From Gammaproteobacteria bacterium (GTDB lineage Bacteria; Pseudomonadota; Gammaproteobacteria; Pseudomonadales; GM7GCV1): DNA of 9,867 nt. The position numbers and the translations under genes were made by a program. The notes beneath the pieces were generated by a model that was not told the DNA's origin, did not search any database, and saw nothing but the letters and a program-made list of their open reading frames with translations. The stretch is from NCBI GenBank assembly GCA_030830945.1, contig JAURLY010000296.1, forward strand, positions 1 to 9,867, read 5' to 3'. Shown here piece by piece: positions 5,454-9,867 of this stretch. The stretch's first letter is position 1, and each line of letters opens with the position of its first letter.

Positions 5454-8400
5454 GCCAGTTGGCTGATATCCGTCCACGCCAGATGGCGATTGACCCCAAA
5501 GGATCATACGCCGTCTCCGCACCTGCCGGCTCGGGAAAAACCGAGCTACTGATTCAGCGTACGCTGTCCTTGCTAAGCCGGGTAGAGCAACCCGAAGCGA
5601 TTCTCGGAATTACCTTCACCCGCAAAGCAGCCAATGAGATGCGCGAACGTGTCAGCAATGCTCTGAACATGGCGCACAACGATGTAGCAATAGACAGTGA
5701 ACATGAACAGTTGACGCGAAATCTGGCGCTGGCTGTGCTCGACCGGGATCGCGAGATGGATTGGGGCTTGCTGACCAATCCCAACCGCTTGCGGTTCCAA
5801 ACCATTGACGGCCTGTGTCGACAGCTTGCCAACCAGCTCTGTCTGGAAACCGGAATTGTCATACCGCCAGATATGACGGAAGACCCAAAAGCGCTTTGCC
5901 TGTCTGCGGCGGAACGGCTTATCGATTACCTGGAAGACGAAGGGCCCGTGGGCGAGCAGCTGCGCATTCTGGTTGCACATCTGGATGGCAATCTGCAAAC
6001 CCTGGTTGAACTGATACGGGATCTGCTCGCCAGCCGCGATAGCTGGTTACCGATTGTTGTGCCCGGTCATATCGATGAGGATTACCTGCAAACTCATGTC
6101 GATGCCCTAATTGAAGAGGGGCTGATGCAAGCGGCGGAATCACTCATGCCCTTCTTCAGTGAGCTCGAAGAGTTGCTGGATTTTGCCTGTCGGTATCGCG
6201 AAGGCGCCAACTGGCTCTCACCCAATCTGGACGCAGAGATCCCAGGAGCCCAAGCCGATCAATTGCGTCCGTGGAAAGCACTTTGCAGCTTTTTGATGAC
6301 AGGCAGTGGTGAGTTTCGCGGGAGTGTCGACAAGCGACTTGGGTTTCCAACGGAAGCTGAGAATCTGTCAAAAGCGGACGCCAAGGCGCGCAAGGATCAT
6401 ATGAAAGCCCTGCTTGCAGGATTGGCAGAAGATCAGGAGTTAAAAGCCCGGTTACAGCGAGTCAGCATTCTTCCGGAAATGGATCGGGATCAATCCGGAC
6501 CGATTAACCAAGCGCTGTTTCGCATCTTGCCGGTGGCCGCTGCTGAATTTGACTTGCTTTGTCAGGAACGCGGTGAAACCGACTACACCGCGGTGGCCAT
6601 GGCCGCCCTGGATGCATTGGGCACGCCAGGTACACCGGACACTCCGGGCCAACCCACCCCTTTGGCCCTGAGACTGGATTACCGCATAGAACATATTTTG
6701 GTGGACGAGTTTCAGGACACTTCCAGCATGCAGGTTGAACTGCTGCGACGATTGACAGCTGGTTGGCAGGACGGCGATGGTCGCTCGTTGTTCATTGTTG
6801 GCGATGGTATGCAAAGTATATACGGATTCCGCAAAGCCAATGTCAGCCTATTCATACGTGCGCGGCGCGAGGGGATCGACCATGTCCAGCTGCAACCAAT
6901 TGATTTAAATTCAAATTTTCGATCAGACCAGCAGATCGTTGACTGGGTAAACACCAGCTTTTCGCAGATTTTTCCCGAGCAAGACAATCTGGTACAGGGA
7001 CAGGTGGCATTCCGGGAGGCCCAGGCCACACGAAACCCAAGTGATTGGGGGATTCAACTAAATGGCTATGCCAGCGAGTTGCAGGAGGCCGAACAGCTCG
7101 CCACTGATATTTCGGACAAACTGCAGTCGGGTGAAACAAGCCTAGCGATACTTGTTCGTGGTCGATCACACCTTAGGGAGATCCTCCCCGCATTGAGGGC
7201 CAAGGGAATTCAATGGCAAGCACAAAACATTGATCACCTCAGTGGCCGCATGGCAGTTACGGATATACACAGCCTGACTCGCGCCCTCTGCTGCCCGGCA
7301 GACAGGATCGCCTGGCTGTCGATTTTACGTGCGCCCTGGGCAGGATTGAACCTGGCAGATCTGCTTGCGTTATCTCAATGGCAAGCCGACGAACTCAGCG
7401 ATGACAACCCTGCTATCTGGACCAGCCTCACAAACCATGAAGACAACCAGCGCTTAAGTGCCGAAGCACAGTTGTCATGCCGTCGATTAGTAAGCTCATT
7501 CGAATCGGCGTTCGAAAATTTGGGCGTTCTCGACCTGCGCTCCGTGGTCGAAAAACTATGGTTCGATCTGGACGGCGATCAGGGGCTGCTGGAGTCACGA
7601 GATCAAGAGGATGTCAGCGATTATCTGGATCTTCTGGAACGTATGGAATCTGGCGGGGTTATCGCCGACTGGATGCGCTTTGAGCAAAAGCTGGGAGAGC
7701 TTTATTCCCAACCCGATGTCACCGATGGCGCCGTGCAAATAATGACCATTCATAGCGCCAAAGGGCTGGAATTTGATCATGTTTATCTACCTGGCTTGCA
7801 CCGGCAACCCGGCGGCAACAGTGATGCGCCCCTACTACTTTGGTGGCAGCGCGAGTTTGAAAATGGTGAGGAAGCTTATCTGCTTTCCGCCAAGCCAGCT
7901 GCATCGAGTGAGCGAACGCCGGACCTATACTCTTACCTGAAAGCCGAAGAGAACCAACGCCAGCGCCAGGAGACAGCTCGCCTGCTTTATGTCGCCACAA
8001 CCCGTGCGCGCAAATCGCTGTTTGTCTCGGGCAAGCTGAACTGGGATGACGAGAAAGAAAAAGTGCGCGAGCCGGACAGCCGAACCATGCTGTCTATCCT
8101 TTGGGCGCTATACGAGAACGAGTTTATGCAGAGCTTTACGCCCCCCAGTGTGGCTCTCGATAGTTCGGCTCTCGACAGTTCAGACAAGGCAGAAATCAAT
8201 GTTTTGTCAGGTATCCGTCGACTGCCCCCGGAAAGACCTTTGCCGCAGTGTTCTGAAATGCTGGAGGCCATCAATGACCAAGCATTAGTGACGGGTTCTG
8301 AGTATTCACCGCAATCCTATATGGAAAATTATCAGGCCCGCCTTTGTGGTGATTTGATCCATCACAGCCTGATGAGGATTGTCCGCGAACAAATAAATGA

Positions 8401-8836
8401 GCCTACGCCAGAGATGTTTAGCACTGAATGGAGCAAGGGGCTGGAAAGTAAAGGGCTGGAGGCTGAACGCAAGCAAGCCGTTCTCGACCGATTAAAGTCG
8501 ATGTTAAACGCGGTTATGGCGGACGAGAAAGGGCAATGGATACTGAACTGGAACCATCAGCAGAGTGCCGCCGAGCTGGAAATGGATTACCTGAATTCAT
8601 TCGGCGGCCTACAGCGCGCGGTTATCGACCGCACGTTTATATGCGATGGCACGCGCTGGATTGTTGACTACAAATCCAGTACGCCTTCTGAAGGGCAGAA
8701 GATGGAGGACTTTGTACAGCATCAAGTCGAAACCTATCGATCCCAGCTTAATCGCTATGCATCCCTTTTTAATGAACCGGTTAAAGCCATGCTTTATTTC
8801 CCGGCCATCCCGGCATCCACAGAAGTGGAGTTATGA
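5450..8836 (+). CDS. UvrD/AddA-like ATP-dependent helicase with C-terminal RecB-type nuclease
   Basis: This is a superfamily 1A 3'-5' DNA helicase of 1128 residues, near the AddA/RecB size. Motifs in order: Q motif RPRQ (8-11), Walker A APAGSGKT (24-31), Ia TFTRKAANEMRER (55-67), II DEFQDT (419-424), III VGDGMQSIYGFR (450-461), IV NSNFRS (487-492), V MTIHSAKGLEFD (765-776), VI LLYVATTRAR (845-854). A C-terminal PD-(D/E)XK nuclease follows: GDLIH (967-971), D1060, DYK (1073-1075), QLNRY (1099-1103). All key residues are present, so both activities are expected. The start was set at 5450, where ATGA overlaps the upstream stop and AGGG lies about ten bases before; an upstream in-frame ATG at 5417 would add 11 residues inside the preceding gene. 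It likely unwinds and trims broken DNA ends with the AddB-like partner. It carries three short in-frame repeats, listed separately. Confidence 0.93.
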   Translation: MSQLADIRPRQMAIDPKGSYAVSAPAGSGKTELLIQRTLSLLSRVEQPEAILGITFTRKAANEMRERVSNALNMAHNDVAIDSEHEQLTRNLALAVLDRDREMDWGLLTNPNRLRFQTIDGLCRQLANQLCLETGIVIPPDMTEDPKALCLSAAERLIDYLEDEGPVGEQLRILVAHLDGNLQTLVELIRDLLASRDSWLPIVVPGHIDEDYLQTHVDALIEEGLMQAAESLMPFFSELEELLDFACRYREGANWLSPNLDAEIPGAQADQLRPWKALCSFLMTGSGEFRGSVDKRLGFPTEAENLSKADAKARKDHMKALLAGLAEDQELKARLQRVSILPEMDRDQSGPINQALFRILPVAAAEFDLLCQERGETDYTAVAMAALDALGTPGTPDTPGQPTPLALRLDYRIEHILVDEFQDTSSMQVELLRRLTAGWQDGDGRSLFIVGDGMQSIYGFRKANVSLFIRARREGIDHVQLQPIDLNSNFRSDQQIVDWVNTSFSQIFPEQDNLVQGQVAFREAQATRNPSDWGIQLNGYASELQEAEQLATDISDKLQSGETSLAILVRGRSHLREILPALRAKGIQWQAQNIDHLSGRMAVTDIHSLTRALCCPADRIAWLSILRAPWAGLNLADLLALSQWQADELSDDNPAIWTSLTNHEDNQRLSAEAQLSCRRLVSSFESAFENLGVLDLRSVVEKLWFDLDGDQGLLESRDQEDVSDYLDLLERMESGGVIADWMRFEQKLGELYSQPDVTDGAVQIMTIHSAKGLEFDHVYLPGLHRQPGGNSDAPLLLWWQREFENGEEAYLLSAKPAASSERTPDLYSYLKAEENQRQRQETARLLYVATTRARKSLFVSGKLNWDDEKEKVREPDSRTMLSILWALYENEFMQSFTPPSVALDSSALDSSDKAEINVLSGIRRLPPERPLPQCSEMLEAINDQALVTGSEYSPQSYMENYQARLCGDLIHHSLMRIVREQINEPTPEMFSTEWSKGLESKGLEAERKQAVLDRLKSMLNAVMADEKGQWILNWNHQQSAAELEMDYLNSFGGLQRAVIDRTFICDGTRWIVDYKSSTPSEGQKMEDFVQHQVETYRSQLNRYASLFNEPVKAMLYFPAIPASTEVEL
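6620..6655 (+). repeat. Degenerate 9-bp Gly/Asp-Thr-Pro repeat inside the helicase
   Basis: GGCACGCCA, GGTACACCG and GACACTCCG are followed by GGCCAACCC, encoding GTP-GTP-DTP-GQP (residues 391-402). This is a flexible, Pro-rich loop about 16 residues before the DEFQDT motif. The third-codon positions differ between units, so the repeat is old or kept by selection on the protein rather than a fresh slippage event. Confidence 0.7.
8152..8181 (+). repeat. 15-bp tandem duplication (ALDSS twice) inside the helicase
   Basis: GGCTCTCGATAGTTC (8152-8166) is followed directly by GGCTCTCGACAGTTC (8167-8181), 14 of 15 bases identical. It encodes ALDSSALDSS in the linker between helicase motif VI and the nuclease domain. 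The near identity suggests a recent in-frame duplication tolerated in a disordered linker. Confidence 0.85.
8435..8464 (+). repeat. 15-bp imperfect tandem duplication (KGLES/KGLEA) inside the helicase
   Basis: Codons for KGLES (8435-8449) are followed directly by codons for KGLEA (8450-8464), with GGGCTGGA identical in both units. It lies between the GDLIH motif and the nuclease core, in a probably helical segment, and does not break the frame. Confidence 0.6.
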
Positions 8837-8842
8837 GCGAAT

Positions 8843-9079
8843 ATGGCTGAATCAATGGATTTAAATGAGGAACACCTGATCAAGTTGGCTTGCACCCCCA
8901 TGCCCTTTGGCAAATACCAGGGATATATGATTATTGATCTGCCAGAGGAGTACCTGCTGTGGTTTCAGAAGAAAGAATGGCCCAGAGGTGAACTGGGCAC
9001 CCTGATGCAATTAGCTCTCAGCCTGAAAATAGAAGGACTGGAAGGACTGGTGAAACCTTTGAAGAAGACAAATAGCTAA
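8843..9079 (+). CDS. DUF3820 family small protein
   Basis: This 78-residue protein matches the DUF3820 family (Pfam also calls it a putative quorum-sensing-regulated virulence factor, type b) by its hallmark run MPFGKYQGYMIIDLPEEYLLWF at about 20-41, then WPRGELG. The function of the family is not established. Similar domains occur attached to exonucleases (from memory), which would fit its place six bases behind a helicase-nuclease gene, so a DNA-processing accessory role is an inference. The ATG at 8843 has GGAG twelve bases upstream, in the end of the helicase gene; an alternative ATG at 8855 would shorten it by four residues and has no ribosome binding site. It is the last gene of the operon and converges on the XRE gene 21 bases away with no visible terminator between. 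Confidence 0.88.
   Translation: MAESMDLNEEHLIKLACTPMPFGKYQGYMIIDLPEEYLLWFQKKEWPRGELGTLMQLALSLKIEGLEGLVKPLKKTNS
9032..9049 (+). repeat. Perfect 9-bp tandem repeat in the DUF3820 gene
   Basis: GAAGGACTG occurs twice in a row (9032-9040, 9041-9049), encoding EGLEGL at residues 64-69, near the C-terminus and outside the conserved motif. Perfect identity points to a recent in-frame slippage duplication. Confidence 0.75.
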
Positions 9080-9100
9080 TCAGGCCCTCTCAAGAAACGG

Positions 9101-9529
9101 CTACAAACGCTCCCAATGCTTTGAATTGGCCAGCTTTTCTCTTTCCTTGTCATTAGCGAAATATCGAATATAACCACAATCGCCACATACAACAGGAACG
9201 AAGTCGGCTCGAAAGGTTATCCCACTCCCAAGCTTTGGCAGCATATCCGGCAAACACTCAGGGTTGGTACCAATGGTTTTTTTGTATTTATAAACGTTCT
9301 CAGAACCACATTCTGGACAGGGTTTCATAGCCTTTTCCTCATAGTTGAGGTCATGGACATCTATCTCGAATGCTGAGGCCAGAGCCTTTTTGGACTGCAG
9401 TGATGCAGAGGCCCTCTTTTCAATTCTCTGTACCGTTTTTAAATTAAGCCCTGCTGCAATTGCCAGCCCTTCCTGAGTCCAGCTCCGCTTCATTCTTAGC
9501 TGATATACCAGCTGCTCATTTATTTTCAT
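9101..9529 (-). CDS. XRE-type helix-turn-helix protein fused to a C-terminal zinc ribbon
   Basis: The 142-residue protein has two parts. Residues about 7-61 form an XRE/Cro-type helix-turn-helix (WTQEGLAIAAGLNLKTVQRI at 17-36, then LASAFEIDVHDL), which binds DNA in this class. Residues 68-142 form a zinc ribbon with C71-PE-C74 and C115-GD-C118 as likely metal ligands, followed by a conserved-looking tail REKLANSKHWERL. The second part begins with Met68 and resembles small proteins that exist alone (from memory). The ATG at 9529 is preceded by CAGGTCGAGG. It is probably a transcription regulator, possibly metal- or redox-responsive through the ribbon (inference). Its target is unknown; direct repeats upstream suggest autoregulation. 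It is convergent with the DUF3820 gene. Confidence 0.87.
   Translation of the reverse strand: MKINEQLVYQLRMKRSWTQEGLAIAAGLNLKTVQRIEKRASASLQSKKALASAFEIDVHDLNYEEKAMKPCPECGSENVYKYKKTIGTNPECLPDMLPKLGSGITFRADFVPVVCGDCGYIRYFANDKEREKLANSKHWERL
9326..9340 (-). promoter_or_regulatory. Internal ribosome binding site and start codon for the zinc-ribbon part
   Basis: On the minus strand GAGGAAAAGG (9331-9340) stands two bases before the in-frame ATG of Met68 (9326-9328), with AGG eight bases from the ATG. This is at least as good as the binding site of the full-length start. Initiation here would make a 75-residue free zinc-ribbon protein starting MKPCPECGS. The purines also simply encode Glu-Glu-Lys, so chance is possible. 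Confidence 0.4.
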
Positions 9530-9581
9530 GCCTCGACCTGTATTTTGAAGGCAATGGAACTTTGAGTGAAATTACATGAAA

Positions 9582-9612
9582 CCCCCAACCCAAAAACCCT
9601 TTGAGCAGGGGG
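9582..9612 (-). repeat. C5/G5 inverted repeat in the XRE leader
   Basis: CCCCC (9582-9586) and GGGGG (9608-9612) can pair around a 21-base loop. On the minus strand the stem is followed by TTTC. It could be a weak terminator for the DUF2721-like gene or a leader structure before the XRE gene. The stem is short and the T run is poor. Confidence 0.25.
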
Positions 9613-9616
9613 CATC

Positions 9617-9635
9617 TATAGGACAGTTATAGGAC
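9617..9635. promoter_or_regulatory. TATAGGAC direct repeats, possible operator of the XRE gene
   Basis: TATAGGAC occurs at 9617-9624 and 9628-9635 with an 11-bp period. On the minus strand this reads GTCCTATA-ACT-GTCCTATA and contains TATAAC, a five-of-six match to a -10 box, about 100 bases before the XRE start. Repeats on one helix face overlapping a -10 are what an autorepressed promoter looks like, but no good -35 box is seen. Confidence 0.35.
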
Positions 9636-9708
9636 CTTTATCTGTTGTTAGAATGTTGATACTTTTTTCTGTAGCCGATTCGAAGCTACTTATTCTTCTC
9701 TTCAAGAA

Positions 9709-9867
9709 TCATCTGGATTTATCATCCAGCGTCAACTGCATGCCCGATTTCATGGTTTGAGTCGCCAGATGAACTTCTCGCAGAAACATCAACAGGCCAA
9801 CAATTAATACCAGCATGGCACCCACAAACAAGATAGATATCACCGAACTGAGATTCAAAACGGAATA
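9709..9867 (-). CDS. DUF2721-like membrane protein, C-terminal end (cut by window edge)
   Basis: On the minus strand an open frame enters from the right edge and ends in TGA at 9709-9711, giving the last 52 residues. They hold a long hydrophobic segment (VISILFVGAMLVLIVGLLMF) followed by LREVHLATQTMKSG and a short hydrophilic tail. The pattern of a membrane helix followed by FLREV-type charged residues resembles the C-terminus of DUF2721 inner-membrane proteins, a family of unknown function. The N-terminus is beyond the window, so the family call is tentative while the coding call is firmer. A weak C5/G5 stem about 100 bases downstream is the only terminator candidate. Confidence 0.65.
   Translation of the reverse strand, partial: YSVLNLSSVISILFVGAMLVLIVGLLMFLREVHLATQTMKSGMQLTLDDKSR

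Noticed and set aside
5919..8274. Several antisense open frames of 60-140 codons opposite the helicase
   Set aside because: They are explained by the codon use of the long plus-strand gene, which carries all helicase motifs. None shows a domain of its own.
9582..9612. G-quadruplex on the minus strand (GGGTTTTTGGGTTGGGGG)
   Set aside because: Only three G tracts of three or more are present before the run breaks. A fourth is missing.
9671..9689. GTAGC/GCTAC hairpin as terminator of the DUF2721-like gene
   Set aside because: Five-base stem with a nine-base loop, followed on the minus strand by an A run instead of T. On the plus strand there is no gene to terminate.

Overview
The window looks like a piece of a gammaproteobacterial chromosome of moderate GC (about half by eye, not computed). 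The glutamate racemase closely follows the E. coli-type pattern, including an N-terminal extension. The AddB-like nuclease and the DUF3820 protein are also common in proteobacteria. Genus and species cannot be read from the sequence. I see no phage, plasmid, transposase, CRISPR, rRNA or tRNA signature, so this is chromosomal housekeeping and repair DNA with small accessory genes.

Left part (1-1918, all minus strand): the N-terminal two fifths or so of rmuC runs off the left edge. Behind it is a minus-strand cassette of two stand-alone cyclic-nucleotide-binding proteins, paralogous to each other (35 of the first 70 residues identical, hand count). Between them lies a 37-codon gene for a single-pass membrane protein. 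The cassette ends in a long-stem hairpin followed by a T tract. A doubled TTGATCAA palindrome lies upstream of the small membrane gene.

Middle part (2074-9079, plus strand): an apparent operon starts divergently from the cassette. It holds murI, an 850-aa AddB-like PD-(D/E)XK protein (7-bp overlap), a 1128-aa UvrD/AddA-like helicase-nuclease (ATGA overlap) and a 78-aa DUF3820 protein (6-bp gap). The two large proteins probably form a helicase-nuclease for DNA ends, analogous to AddAB but without the AddB iron-sulfur cluster and without a recognisable P-loop in the AddB-like subunit. The tight coupling to a cell-wall enzyme is notable.

Right part (9101-9867, minus strand): a fused XRE helix-turn-helix / zinc-ribbon regulator points towards the operon end. 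It has a strong internal ribosome binding site that could give a free zinc-ribbon protein. Behind its start are direct TATAGGAC repeats spaced one helical turn apart, then the C-terminal end of a DUF2721-like membrane protein cut by the right edge.

No gene-free stretch exceeds 300 bases. The longest gaps are 579-817 (hairpin terminator and rmuC leader), 1364-1561 (TTGATCAA pair), 1919-2073 (divergent leader region) and 9530-9708 (repeats upstream of the XRE gene).
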